A stretch of DNA of 64,000 nt from Floccularia luteovirens (GCA_009739215.1 VSJF01000001.1:3162001-3226000), one strand, 5' to 3'. Counted from the first letter of the stretch, positions 38,560-50,651 are shown. Numbers and translations: made by a program. Notes: generated by a model not told the origin, from the letters alone.

Positions 38560-39000
38560 GTTCTATTTCTAGGTCAGAAGACGGCACATACGACTTGACT
38601 GTTACAGATCCCCGTGTTATCCGCCCTTTTGTGAGTACGAAAGTTTAACTTACTTCCGGCCGACCAAGTATCCAACCTACCCAAAACTTGCGGCCTAGTA
38701 GACACCCCAACAGGTGCTATTACACTTAAATGTGACAAAATACAGGAGGACATGCATCCACGTTCCTATCCGGACGACATTCCTCAATTCAATGTAGCTG
38801 CCTATCTCTGTTCTGTTCACTCTATTTGGGGCACACGGAGCGATATCACGTACCTACCAATATGAACTACTCCCTGCTGAAAATTTGTTTATGCAGCCCG
38901 GAATTGATATAGGAATCCCTAAGTGACGAAGACATGTTGCTTCGGTTAATACAGTCGAAAACGTAGGGCATATGGTTCGTCACATGCCATTTATATCTAA
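38560..39000 (+). pseudogene. truncated alpha/beta-hydrolase copy
   Basis: Matches the last third of 34915-36274: DLTVTDPRVIRPF, then the YGLIDTPTG-type exon (here CGLVDTPTGAITLKCDKIQ), the IWGTRSDI segment and VENVGHMV. The 5' two thirds, including the GHSAG elbow, are absent, and small deletions break the frame near 38800-38940. It lies between oxygenases 1 and 2 as expected if a hydrolase-oxygenase unit was duplicated and then trimmed. Confidence 0.8.
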
Positions 39001-39694
39001 CGGGATTAGTTTTCAGTGTTTGTAACAGTACGTGTAATTCAAACCAGTCATGTTGTTTGTGGGACTAAGTACTTCCTGTTGCACAGCGAATATTAGGACC
39101 CATATACAGATCTCTGAATATACTAAGAAACTAGAATCGGAGGAATTCATCGCAGCGGTGTCAAAAGGGCGAAAGCGGCGCCGCTTCATCTATAATACAC
39201 TTTCAAAAGGCTGAATACCTCCCAAGTAGGTTGTAGACCGGCCTAAGGGATAAATTAATATCCGTTACCCAGTGTCCCTGTCTGATAACGGCTCATCATA
39301 AATCCCTTTCCTCGTACTTTGTTGTATTCTACGATGGCATCGTCCCCACGGCACAGAGCAATGATCGTTGGACATAATCACTCTGACAAGCCTCACATAC
39401 ATCCAATATATCAGTAAAACAATTTGTCAGTACAGCAGTCAAACCGTTCCAAATGTGGCGTAAACTGATGATCTCATGACCCAAATTGACACATTTCTTT
39501 TAATAGCGCTGGCACATTGTAGTGCCCACCTCATACCGTCATAATGCTCCCCGTTTTACAGAGTGGATTTATGGGATACAGTATGATGCTTTAAGCGAAG
39601 CTTCGAATCTTTATAAACACAAACTCCAATTCGCGAAGCGTATATAAGACTATTGGAAAATATGTAAAAAACGCAACAAGTACCATCCCACACA
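39001..39694. promoter_or_regulatory. oxygenase 2 upstream region with TATA box
   Basis: TATATAAG at 39641-39648 lies 54 bp before the ATG, matching the spacing upstream of oxygenase 1. The surrounding sequence is also alike. Confidence 0.6.
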
Positions 39695-41114
39695 ATGCCT
39701 GCGACATCATTCCCACCGTTCCCAGAAGATTTTCCAACCCACCAATTGCTTGTAATCGACTATAAGCTTTTGGAAGCTCGAGACCCCACTGAAATTGACA
39801 GACTTTGGGAGGCCGGCACTAAGTTGGGCTTTTGGTAGTAAGTGCGGTCGTTAATGTTATTGTGGCGGGAAAGTTTCTTACAAACATGGTGTGTCATTTA
39901 GCCTCAAAAACCATGGTACTGATGAAGAGGTTAATGGAATGTTCGATATGGGGGCGGAAACCATGGCCTTACCATTGGATGAAAAGATGAAATACGAACA
40001 AGGAGATGGTGGGATGTCATTTGGGTATGTCTCAACAAAAAACATTGTCAATTGTCAATTTTTACTAAATATTAGTTCTTGTAGGTATAAGGCAGCTGGT
40101 GCCAATGCAGTCAATGCCACTGGAGAAAAGGATAGCGTCGAATTCATTAATGTCGCAAAGGACGACGCACTCGCATGGCCAAAACAACCACGACGCGCAT
40201 ATCCCAGTACTGTCAACGCTCATATGGAATCAACCATAACCCCATTTGTTAGGAAATTAATTGAGATCAATAATACGATTCTGGATATTTTCAATGATCG
40301 ACTCGGATTGCCCTCTGGCACTTTATTGAAAAAACATGATATAGAGGAGTATAGTGGCAGTGAAGCTAGAGTTATCAGGAAGTCACCTCAGGTAGCTAGC
40401 AATCAACCAGTTCAACCAAATAAGGTGGCCCTTGGTAGTCATACGGATTTTGGTTCTTTGGTAAGTATGGCTTTCTGAATTGGTCCGAGTTCCGAATTTT
40501 TGAGTTTCGCTTTTGTTGCAGTCTTTTTTGCATAACCGATTGGGAGGTCTTCAAGTCTTGGTACCAGGAGCAGAGTCATGGCAATACGTCAAGGTATGTT
40601 GCTATTCATAGATCTATGCGAAGTTATTCATTTCATGAATTAAATCTGCTAAGCCCATCCCTGGTCACGCTATCTGTAACATCGGAGATGCCATCTCTCT
40701 CTTCAGTGGTGGAATTCTCCGTTCCAATCTTCATCGTGTTGTGTAAGTTGTGTTATTTCACCTGCGAGTCCGGTTATAATCATTTATTCGTAGACCTCCA
40801 CCTGGGGCTCAGGCTCAATTCGAACGCTGGTCTCTTGTTTTCTTCACTCGACCAGGCAATTCAATTATATTGCGTGCGTTGGTAGAAGATAGTGAGATGA
40901 TTGCAGAAACGGTTGCGAGTAATCCAGAGAAGAACTTTGAAACCAACTCGACTGCTCAAGACTGGTTTGAAAGGCGCGTTAAGAATCAGAGGATTAATAA
41001 TCGTACAGTAAGTTTTTTTTACTTACCTGTTGTTAATATTTTGTTAATAATATTGTGTAGGGACCTGAGACGTGGAAGGCGAGCCGTGGAACTGAGCAGG
41101 TTGATGTTAATTGA
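39695..41114 (+). CDS. 2OG-Fe(II) oxygenase, isopenicillin N synthase-like (copy 2)
   Basis: Same exon plan as copy 1: MPATSFPPFPEDFPTHQLLV, FSLKNHGTDEEVNGMFDMGA, ALAWPKQPRRAYPSTVNAHM, ALGSHTDFGSL (HxD), ILRSNLHRVV (distal His), SLVFFTRPGNSIILR, ending GPETWKASRGTEQVDVN. All eight exons are open and splice in frame. Differences from copy 1 are spread through exons (for example SPQVASNQ for PPVPSDQ) and fewer than in introns, which suggests both copies have been under selection. Confidence 0.88.
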
Positions 41115-41782
41115 GCTGCAAAATTACGATTTTGTTATGCTTCTTGGCAGTGTACTTACTTTCCGGTCTCATGGTATATCTTTGCCGATTCTATTTCTGG
41201 ATGAAAGTCGGCACATATAAATGATATATGCAATCCTTACGAGAACTTGGGCGTAACATGAAATGTGCATCCTAGTTCTTGAACGGGATGGTAAGTCATA
41301 CTCCTAATAATATACAACGTTCTGATAATGAAGATCCTCACACCTGAATAATTTTACTGAGTCCATAAAACAACGTGTTCCAGGGCGCTGAAATACTCCA
41401 CGGTACGACACAGCGTGGGTATCTATACTACAAGGTCTTAAACCATTTGGTCGGTTCGGTATCGAAATTGGTGACAACTTAACTCCTGGGAGTTTCTCGA
41501 ATGGAACGGTTCTTTGGTTCCTCGTGGTACCAACCGAATCGTTATAGCACCCTTCTATACCCATACTAATCCCATCTCTTGGATTTGTCATTTATAGTGA
41601 TGCTCCCTCCGTTGTGAGCATGCAGTTAGGTAGTACTTAACGTTAAGCCGAGGTATTGAGTCATCAATCTGGGGTATTTTTGACGCGTTGAACCTGGCCG
41701 CCATCTTGTATTACATACTTTTTGGTTCTACCTTCAAATATAACCGGGTAGAGGAGATAACACATAGTAACCCACGCTCAAC
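41115..41782. other. between oxygenases 2 and 3
   Basis: No gene. Near 41190-41220 CGATTCTATTTCTGG...GTCGGCACATA resembles 38560-38585, a further remnant of the duplicated hydrolase segment. Confidence 0.45.
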
Positions 41783-43172
41783 ATGCCTGCTGTTATCATC
41801 CCTCCGTTCCCAGATAACGTGCCAACCCATCCTTTACTTATTATTGATTATGAACTGTTGAAAGCTCGCGACAAGAATGAGATTGAAAGGCTCTGGGAGG
41901 CTGGCACTAAACTCGGCTTTTGGTAGTAAGTCCAGCGTTCGAATGAGTGATATCAAGGTTATGGTTTTAACAGATGCAGCTTGAAGAACCACGGAATTGA
42001 TGTTGAAGTCCACAATATGTTTGAGATGGGCAAAAACACAATGTATTTGACGCATGAACTCGCGCCATATGAGCAAGGAGATAATGGCAACTCTTTTGGG
42101 TAGGGAGTCTCGTATCTTGTTTTTACAGAATAATGCTGGAAACCTATCTAGTTATAAATCTATCGGGACCTGGAGCACTGGAGAAACGGGTCAGAGGGAT
42201 ACAATCGAATTTTTGAATGTTGCGGCAGATGATGCAATTGCGTGGCCTAATCGGGCGCGTCGTTCATATCCACCCCTGGTAGACGTTCAGATGGAACCGA
42301 ATATTATCCCGTTTGTACGAAAGTCGATGAACGTTTCGGATACTATCTTGGATATTCTGAGCGATAGGCTCGGCTTGCCACCTGCGTTTTTATTAAAACT
42401 TCATACCTCGGAAGAGTATAGTAGTAGCGAATGCAGAATCACGAGAGTTCCTCCGACTGACGAGGAATCAGAGGCGAAGAAGGCTTTGGGTAGTCACACG
42501 GACTTCGGGTCTTTGGTGAGGTGGTTTTTTGTTGTCATGTTTTGGGAATACTCCGTTGACGATAGTGATTGAGACTTTATTACACCATGAGCGCATTGGA
42601 GGGCTACAGGTTCTCGTACCTGGCTCAGAAGATTGGCAGTATATCAAGGTTAGTCTATTTCATTGCATACCCCACAATATGCTCACCCAGATGTAATTGA
42701 AGCCAATTCCAGGTCATGCGATCTGCAATATTGGAGATGCTCTATCCATTTTCTCAGCCGGTCTCTTGCGATCAAATCAACATCGTGTAGTGTAATGTAC
42801 CTACACTTATTCCCATAAAAAATCACCCTCACTCGATCACCTATCTAGTTCACCTCCAGGCGCACAATCTCAATTTGAGCGCCTATCGGTTGTATATTTC
42901 AGTCGACCGGCAGATTCTGTTCATCTGCGTACACTAGTTGAAGAAAGTCAGATCATAGCAGACGCAGTGGAGAAAAATCCTCATGCAAGGTTTTCCGAAA
43001 GTAGTGTTACTGCGGGAGAATGGTGTGCTAGGAGAGTAAAGAATTATAGACTCACAAATTGGAAAGTATGTAGTTTACATTCCAACTATTGCATCACTTC
43101 TAATGGTAAATGGTCTAGGGTCCCGAATCGTGGCAGGCTAGTCGTGGAACTGAGAGTGTCAAAGATGTTTGA
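41783..43172 (+). CDS. 2OG-Fe(II) oxygenase, isopenicillin N synthase-like (copy 3, divergent)
   Basis: Starts MPAVIIPPFPDNVPTHPLLI with the same intron positions as copies 1 and 2. Key segments: CSLKNHGIDVEVHNMFEMGK, EFLNVAADDAIAWPNRARRS, KALGSHTDFGSL (HxD), ERIGGLQVLVPGSEDWQYIK, LLRSNQHRVV (distal His), VVYFSRPADSVHLRTLVEES, ending GPESWQASRGTESVKDV. The iron ligands are kept. It is clearly older than the 1/2 split (many replacements). Its 3' half from 42241 was copied again to 48520-49621 in the second tandem duplication. Confidence 0.87.
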
Positions 43173-43276
43173 TAGTTTCGACAATTGTAGTTTATCAATA
43201 AAATATGTTTTCCAATATTTAGACGTCGACGCGTCTGGTCACAACTTGTGACAATCATCTCCAGCTTTCAATTATC

Positions 43277-45674
43277 ATGGAAAACGCGATCGACGACAAC
43301 CCCCGTCCACTCAAACGACCGCGTTTTAAACTATCAGAAGGGTGTCGCGTCGTGTCGGAGGACAATGCCACCGCGATGCTCCCCAAGGTTCCTCCTGCAA
43401 ACCTCCTGCTTGCCTTGCCATCTCTTCTTATCCATCCACCAACCCATAAACTTCATACCCAGTCTTTGCTTCTTTCCCTGCATGCTTTACGCAGGTGCCT
43501 TACGCTTGAAGGATTGGAGGAGGACCTTGAATGTCGTGCTTATACAGCTTTTGTGGAGATTGGGCTGAAATTAGCGTCAAGCGAGCCGGAAGTTGACAAG
43601 GAGGTGGAGAAATCTCTCACAAGAGGGGTAAGTAACGATGAAATATCACGGAATACCTTATTTATGATCGGTATATCAGCTTCTGATTGCGCAGAAGGTG
43701 TGTATCCGAGAAACGAATGTCCATCAGAACTGTAATATAACAATGTCCGACAGTATCCTTCCCTACGCAGTTACAAGTCGTACTTGACTCTCCTGGGAGC
43801 TGAATTTTCCCTGCGACAGGGCAATCTGAAATTCGCACAAAACAACATTCGCCGCCTACTTACCTCTTTTCTCTCATCATCTGATCCACCCAATATTGTC
43901 TATTCAGTCCATCTCGGTCTCATTGATAACTTGATGCACTTGCAAGACGCTTCCCCACAAACACATGTGAAAGTTCTAGGTGCTATTCAAGATTTACATT
44001 CCAATGCTTTGCGCAACCATCATAAGAATATTTCATTACTGGCATCTGTGCTTCGCCTACGAGTCCTAATACAAAATGGAAAGTGGGACGAACTAAAGGA
44101 TGTATTGAATACTGTGGAGGCGGATTTTGGAGTAGCATATCCAAGCTCAGAAAACTCGAGTCAACAACCACAGGACGTTATTCTCCAGCCCGCTGTAGAT
44201 GGAGCTAAAGAAAATACCTCCAAAACTCCAATTGAGATTGTACTTACCATTCATTTGCTTATCATGTCCATCATTTTCCATACATATGCTGGTGACGCTG
44301 CTGCTTCCATCGCTAGGTTGAAATATCTCCACGAACTATTGGACGGTGGAGCTCTTGACGCATTTGGTCCACATGGAATCATCGAGGTGTGCAGTGTTAA
44401 TCCTGCAAACCTGTTTAGACAACTAAAATACATTGCGTTCATTAGATTCCCTTCAAGGCCTCTCAACCTCTTTACCTGCATGTGACCCACCCTCGCGTTA
44501 TTTATATTCTCGGTTTCTTGGTGAGCAGCGTCGCAAAGCGCGACCCTGTCGGACGAAAGCCTAAGCGTAGGGTCTTTGCAACGGAAGGTTTAGCTGTCCT
44601 TGACAGGGAAATGCGAAAAGAAATTGAAGGCATGTTTATTATCAGCATATATGCGTTCAATAAACATAATTCATCTTGGCCAGTCCCAACATGGGCATCG
44701 CACGAAGATTTGCAAGAGTTGGATGGTAGAATGAAAAAAATGAAAGCAGATATGATGTCTGAACTTGTTGGGGTTTCCATTATGCGCAGTGAATTTGACG
44801 AAGCAGAGATTGTATGTTTTGATAATATGACTACGCTTCGAAGATTTACCTGATGAATACCGCATATAGGTGCTTGCCCAACTGATTGCCCATACCAGAA
44901 CACATAATCTATTTTCAATGTTTGCCGCGCGGATCACTCTGCACCATGCACAACTTGCACATGCACTTTCCAAGCCGGAACGTGCGCTGCAATGTTATGA
45001 AATCGCCGCTTACTTGTCAAGGAAGAGGACGAAAACAGAAGAAAGTGATGATGAAGGCTATGAAGATATCTGGATAAATACCGCTGCTAGAGCAGGAGAA
45101 GTTTGGGTCCGCCTTGGAATGTTACGTGCTGATACAAGTCATGAGGATCAAGAGTCAAGATTAGAAGAACTGAGGAAAATTGGCCGGAGAGGTTGTGAAA
45201 GAGTGTGATGGGCTTGGTGGGACGCTTGGCGCAATTGGGGAAGTTTTAAAAGCTTGCTTCGCGAAAGAGTTTTTGAAGGCAAAGTAAGATCTCCTTGTAA
45301 GTATAATATTGTTCAAGCACTGATGTTAATAACTTGTAAAGGGGTCATCTCCGCCGTGCTCTTCAATTGGCTACGAGTTCGCAGGATAACCATTTGCGAG
45401 CGTTAGTTTTGTCGCTAATCGCGTCACATTATATACACACTGCGACTGAGCATGCACAAACGATGCTTGGCACTGCTGATCAACTTGCCGCTGGCCTGGG
45501 AGCGCAGCCGCGTACTACAACAGGATCTGTTGTAGGAGGTGATAGGGGTTGGCAACGCACAATTAAGGTTGTGGATTGGGGAGAGGTTACTAGGTTCGTT
45601 ATGTTTTTGCTTACTTCTTTGGTTTATTTTAATTTAATGATTATAATAGAGATGGACAAGAGAGCTGGGAATGA
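43277..45674 (+). CDS. MAU2: MAU2/SCC4 cohesin-loader subunit
   Basis: Partner of SCC2/NIPBL in loading cohesin on chromosomes; all-helical TPR-like protein. Exons encode MENAIDDNPRPLKRPRFKLS, PPANLLLALPSLLIHPPTHK, YPSLRSYKSYLTLLGAEFSL, RQGNLKFAQNNIRRLL, AAASIARLKYLHELLDGGAL, ISIYAFNKHNSSWPVPTWAS, LIAHTRTHNLFSMFAARITL, PERALQCYEIAAYLSRKRTK, GHLRRALQLATSSQDNHLRA, HAQTMLGTADQLAAGLGAQP, ending RDGQESWE. Oddity: at 45176-45179 a run of four A breaks the frame. With three A the protein reads LEELRKLAGEVVKECDG and continues normally, so a homopolymer error or very young lesion is likely. A gutted copy lies at 49697-50059, making this the only usable one in the window. Confidence 0.82.
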
Positions 45675-45908
45675 GATAAAGGTTGTGTCCCGGGCATTGA
45701 ATTAATGATCAATTGAAGGAGGCGGTTGAAAGGGTTGAGAAGCGACCCATTTCTATGGTAGGATAGTTAGATGAGCGTTAGCAGATAAAATATTGCATGA
45801 GAAAAGCCTAGATTAGGGTTTAAGACGACATTATAAATTTGGCAGTTCGAGTCTCGTGAACACTTTGTATTTGGTAGTCATCGAATTTCGAAAAGCTTGA
45901 TAAAGGGA

Positions 45909-48372
45909 ATGCGGTCCAGATGTCTCAATCACATCTCCCGGCGTTTGTATTCATCTCCTTATCAGATCCTTTCTCGAAAAATGTCTTCCGCCATCATCGT
46001 TCCCTACGACCACAAGTCTACTGGTCAAGTCGCCCCTGGTGTCGATCCAGGAGCACTTTGGGCAACCACTCCCGTTGGTGACAAACCACCCGATGTTGGT
46101 ACAGTTCGTACCTTCTTCAACACACCGACTTCGAAGGTTACCTCTGTTACATCGCTTGGGGACAATTTTGCGTCCAAGAAAGGTAATGCGAAACGCGAAA
46201 TCGTTAGGAAGTCTATCGGAAGTGCAGTCAAGGTGCTCAAGGGCCTCGATGGTGTCAAGGAGGTTGTAATCGATGCATCAATCGATCCTCATGCTGCTGG
46301 TAATATGTCATGGTTCCCAACACGGACCTAACTCATCAATATTTTTTCACTTTTACAAAAAGCTGTTTCCGCGAATCTGGCTCTGTACAAATTTTCGTTG
46401 AAAACTAAACCTCCGTCTCCTTTCAACCCGAATTTGAAGGACCCTATTCCACCTGCATTAGCGATTACACCATTACAAACCTCGAAGGAATGGGATAGAG
46501 GCGTTGTGTATTCTGAATCACAGAATTTTGCTCGTACTGTAAATTTATACCCGTTTCTCACGTCCGTGAGAGTTACTAATCGAAATCGCAGTTAATGGAA
46601 CTACCGGCTAACATTATAACCCCAACCGTATGCTGCTTTACTTCTTTCTTTATACAATATCGATGACGTCAATGTCAATTACTTGTACTTAGGCCTTTAC
46701 CGAACGTGTAAAGAAGGCATTCGAAGGCATTCCAAATGTGGAGATAATCGTACACGATGAAGGTAAAATACTCAACCCTCATTCTAGGATTTGAACTGAA
46801 CATTAATTAGCTTGGGCTGCTGAGAAAAACATGGTGATTTGACATATACCACCAGCGTATCACAAGAACTGACTATTTGGCAGAATACATTCCTTTCTGT
46901 CACCCATGGCACATCTGAGCCTGCTAAATTCCTTGAAATGTATATTCACCTGGTTCTTCATCTAAGACTTGAGACTAATTCTTTTCATCTAGTCACTACA
47001 AAGGTGCTGCAAATAAGAATGATCAACCATTAGGGATTTGTCGGAAAGGGTATCACCTTTGACTCTGGAGGAATTAGCTTGAAGCCTGGTGCAGTAAGAT
47101 ATATTCTTGAAAAAGTCGAACCCCTTGAGCTCTAAACGTTTTTAATCTGTCAGGGAATGAAACTCATGCGGGGAGATATGGGTGAATTTCTAACACGTCT
47201 CTTGTAGCTTTGATGTAGCAAAACTGACTAATACTGCTTGCAGGTGGTGCAGCGACTGTCGTTTCTGCTGCATTGGCAATTGCCAAATTGAGCCTTCCGT
47301 AACTGTCTTTTTGGTTGGTAAATCCAACTAGTTGGCTTACATAGAATGTACTAGGATCAATCTTGTTGTCGCAACTCCGTTGACAGAGAATATGCCTGGT
47401 CCGAGTGCCACCAAGCCTGGTGACATGTAAGTCTATAAAATTTATCATTTGTTCAACAATATCTCAACTATATCACTAGCATTTATGCCATGAATGGAAA
47501 GACTGTTGAGGTAGATAACACTGATGCTGAGGGCCGATTGGTTTTGGCAGGTATGTTATGAAACAAGGGCTTTTCGTATGTTTGCTAACTGACAATTCGA
47601 TACAGATGCTATCTACTACGTCGCAACGGAATATAAACCCCATACGCTGATCGATGTGGCTACATTAACTGGGTAACTAATTAGTCTTCTTTTTCTTCAT
47701 AACTGCCTTCTAACTCACCTTCTTTTTTAGTGCCATGATGATTGCAGTGGGCGAGGTCTATTCTGGTGTATTCAGTGTAAGTGTTTATTATCAACTCTTC
47801 TTGAACTATAATTGCACTCTCAAATAATTTAATTCCGTGATGAAGACCTCAGATGAGCTCTGGGAACAACTTCGTCAATCTGGAGAAATCGAATATGACC
47901 GCTTCTGGCGCATGCCACTTGATGAAGATTATGGCCCTCAGATATATTCTTCCAATGCTGACCTCCAGAATGTGAGCAATACACTCAGCCAGTTGTTTTC
48001 CCGCTGCTGATCGAAAATATCTTTGTTAAGACTGGAGGAAGGCCTGCGGGTAGTTGCACTGCAGCGCTGTTTTTGAAAGCATTTGCAGAGGGGATTGAGC
48101 CGAAAGATGGACAAGAACCCGAATTGAAATGGGCCCATATTGATATTGCTGGAGCAATGGAGGTAATAATTTTATCACCCTTCGGCGTAGTTTGACTTTT
48201 TCATGTGTTTCATTTCAATTTTTTAGGCTACTAGATCTGGTCCATATCAAGAATCTGGAATGACAGGTCGTCCCGTTCGGTGAGCATTAATGATTGATAG
48301 ATGTCGAGATAATTTTAAAGTTTTTTTTACAGTGCTCTCGTCGAGTACGTTCGCCGCCTGACGGGAGCTTGA
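45909..48372 (+). CDS. M17 leucine aminopeptidase, copy 1, with mitochondrial-type presequence
   Basis: Releases N-terminal residues from peptides using two metal ions. The ATG at 45909 gives MRSRCLNHISRRLYSSPYQI, an Arg/Ser-rich leader; an inner start [11 protein letters not shown] lies at 45981. Spliced core: [36 protein letters not shown] (metal Lys, Asp), [19 protein letters not shown] (metal Asp), the signature [27 protein letters not shown], ending [12 protein letters not shown]. About 13 introns. Oddities: an extra G at 47033-47035 breaks the frame before GKGITF, and a 6-bp in-frame deletion shortens [10 protein letters not shown] (as in copy 2) to GGRPAGS near 48040. If the extra G is real this copy is dead. 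Confidence 0.82.
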
Positions 48373-48519
48373 AGGATGATTTAGTTTGGTTGAATTGTGG
48401 AGAATCTAAGGAAAGGAATGAATGTGCACAACAAAAAAAAGCTTTTTGCAAATGCATTTGATATGGATGAATAAGTAGTTTCGATTAGTAAGGCGTATAC
48501 TTCTGACAGAGATAAACTA

Positions 48520-49621
48520 TGGCCTAATCGGGCGCGTCGTTCATATCCATCCTTAATAAGAATCAAATATTGTCCCGTTTGTACGACATTTCGGATACTA
48601 CCTTGGATATTCTGAGCGATATGCTCGCTTGCCTATCTGCGTTTTTATTAAATCTTCATACCAGGGAAGAGTATATAGTAGGTAGCGAATGCAGAAGTCA
48701 CGAGAGTTCCTCCAACTGACGAGGAATCAGAGGCGAAGAAAGCTTTGGGTAGTCACACGGACTTTGGGTCTTTGGTGAGGTGGTTTGTTGTTGTCATATT
48801 TTGGGAATACTCTGTTGAATGATAGTGATTGAGACTTTATTACACCATGAGCGCATTAGAGTGCTACATTGTTCTCGTACCTGCCTCGGAAGGATTGGCA
48901 ATATATCAAGGTTGATCTATTTCATTGCATACCACAAGATACTCACCCAGATGTCATTGAAGCCAATTCCAGGTCATGCAATCTGTAATATTGGAGATGC
49001 TATATCCATTTTCTCCGCCGGTCTCTTGCGATCAAATCAACATCGTGTAGTGTACGTACCTACACTTATACCCGCCAAAAATCACCCTCAGTTCGATCAC
49101 CTATCTAGTGCAGCTCCAGGCGCTCAATGTCAATTTGAATGCTTATCGGTTGTATATTTCAGTCGACCGGCAGATTCAGTTCACTTACGTACGCTAGTTG
49201 AAGAAAGTCAGATCATAGCAGACACAGTGGAGAAAATTCCTCATCCAAGATTTTCCGAAAGTGGGGTTACTGGGGGAGAGTGGTTTGCTAGGAGAATAAA
49301 GAATTATAGACTCACTAATTGGAAAGTATGTAGTTTAGGTACAGTTAGTTTGTAGTAGACAACAGGTAAAGAATGGAATGCGTACACCTTAGTCGTGATA
49401 GAGAACTGAGGTGTTTCTACGTAGTAGAAGAGTTTTTATACTCTACGGATGGGTATTTGGTTCGAAGAGAGAAGAAATAATAAAATAGAGAAATGGCGTA
49501 GCGCACGCGCATGCCAATATTCTAATGGCAAATGATTTAGGGTCCCGAATCGTGGCAGGCCAGTCGTGGAACTGAGAGTGTCAAAGATGTTTGATAGTTT
49601 CGACAATTGTAGTCATCAATA
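48520..49621 (+). pseudogene. oxygenase 3 fragment in unit 2
   Basis: Copy of 42241-43190. It begins mid-exon (PNRARRSYP) without a start. Indels break the exon carrying GSHTDFGSL and the next one (HHERI joined out of frame). PIPGHAICNIGDAISIFSAG and RLTNWK are still readable. An extra about 170 bp of unrelated sequence near 49340-49515 interrupts the last intron. Confidence 0.85.
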
Positions 49622-49696
49622 AATGTGTTTTCCAGTATTTAGACGTCGACGCGTCTGGTCACAACTTGTAACAATCATCTCCAGCTTTCAATTATC

Positions 49697-50059
49697 ATGG
49701 AAAACGAGATCGACAACCCCCGTCTACTCAAACGATCGCGGTTTGAACCATAAGAAGGGTGTCGCGTCGTGTCGGAAGACAATGCCACCGCGATGCTCTC
49801 CAAGGTTTCTCCCGCCAACCTTCTGCTTGCCTTGCCATCCTCTCACAAGAGGGGTAAGTAACGATGAAATATCCCAGAATGCCCTAATCATGATCAATAT
49901 AACAACTTTTAATTGCATAGAAGAGAAATGAATGTTCACTAGAAGTATAATATAACAATGTCCGACAGTACCCTTCACTACGCATTTATAAGCCGTACTT
50001 GACTCTCCTGGGAGCTGAATTCTCCTTGCGGCAGGGCAATCTGAAATTCGCACAAAATA
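49697..50059 (+). pseudogene. MAU2 remnant in unit 2
   Basis: Keeps the ATG and the first about 45 codons with a stop at codon 15-16, the first splice donor, and the start of exon 2 (LTLLGAEFSLRQGNLKFAQN). Two deletions removed about 200 bp (equivalent of 43410-43613) and about 2 kb (equivalent of 43846-45824), so exon 2 runs directly into the aminopeptidase promoter at about 50060. Confidence 0.88.
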
Positions 50060-50151
50060 ATTTAAGACGACAATATAAATTTGGCAGTCCGAGTGTCATG
50101 AACCTTTTTATTTGGTATGTAGTCATCGAATTTCGAAAAGCTTGATAAAGG

Positions 50152-50651
50152 TAGTCTCGTACCCAGACGTTTGGTGCACACGCGCGTTGTCGCGCTGAGT
50201 TTATGTCTGAGAGTAAAAACTGATGTCTCAATATGCACCAGAACGTCTGGTACACTTCGTAAAGAGAACCCTTGGTCAACGGGAACACCACGTTACATCA
50301 GGTCACGAATTACTTACAAATTTCTTACAATATCAAGTAATATTTATCTCAGCTTACGAATAGCTTATAAATTGCTTACAAACTTCGAAAAGCTTATAAA
50401 GCGTTGCTATATATATCGAAAAACCTTCAAAACCCCATGAAACATTTGAGATCCATAAGGGGCCCCTACTGGAAGTAGCAGGAAAAAGATAATGATTGTT
50501 CTAAAAATGAGATGTCGCATTTGTCACTGACAGGGGGTTCCTCAATTCGAAATGCACCAGGCGTTCTGGTGCGGTTTCATGATGTCTTCAGTTTTGAATC
50601 TCCCTTTGGTCCGTCAGGAACGCCTTCACCAAACGTCTAGGTACGAGACTA
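50152..50651. mobile_element. 500-bp MITE, hAT-like (8-bp TSD, 25-bp TIR)
   Basis: Left end TAGTCTCGTACC then AGACGTTTGGTG; the right end is its reverse complement with one mismatch over 25 bp (50152-50176 and 50627-50651). GATAAAGG flanks both sides (50144-50151 and 50652-50659). The same locus in unit 1 (45899-45906) has one GATAAAGG and no insert, a true empty site. Subterminal palindromes ACCAGAACGTCTGGT (left) and CACCAGGCGTTCTGGTG (right) look like transposase-binding sites. There is no coding capacity. The 8-bp target duplication suggests the hAT superfamily; the terminal TAG is compatible. Confidence 0.93.

Larger units (their letters stand above)
42241..48519 (+). repeat. tandem duplication, unit 1
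   Basis: Runs from the middle of oxygenase 3 through MAU2 and aminopeptidase 1 to GAGATAAAC. The next bases (48520 on) restart with TATGGCCTAATCGGGCGCGT, the oxygenase 3 sequence at about 42241. Unit 2 is 48520-53283. Confidence 0.85.

Noticed and set aside
45840..45860. GTTCGAGTCTC resembling a tRNA B box
   Set aside because: No A box or cloverleaf upstream, and the duplicated copy has lost the motif; it lies in the aminopeptidase promoter.
50152..50651. The 500-bp insert as an intron or promoter difference rather than a transposon
   Set aside because: Perfect 8-bp duplication plus 25-bp inverted ends and an exact empty site leave transposition as the only good reading.
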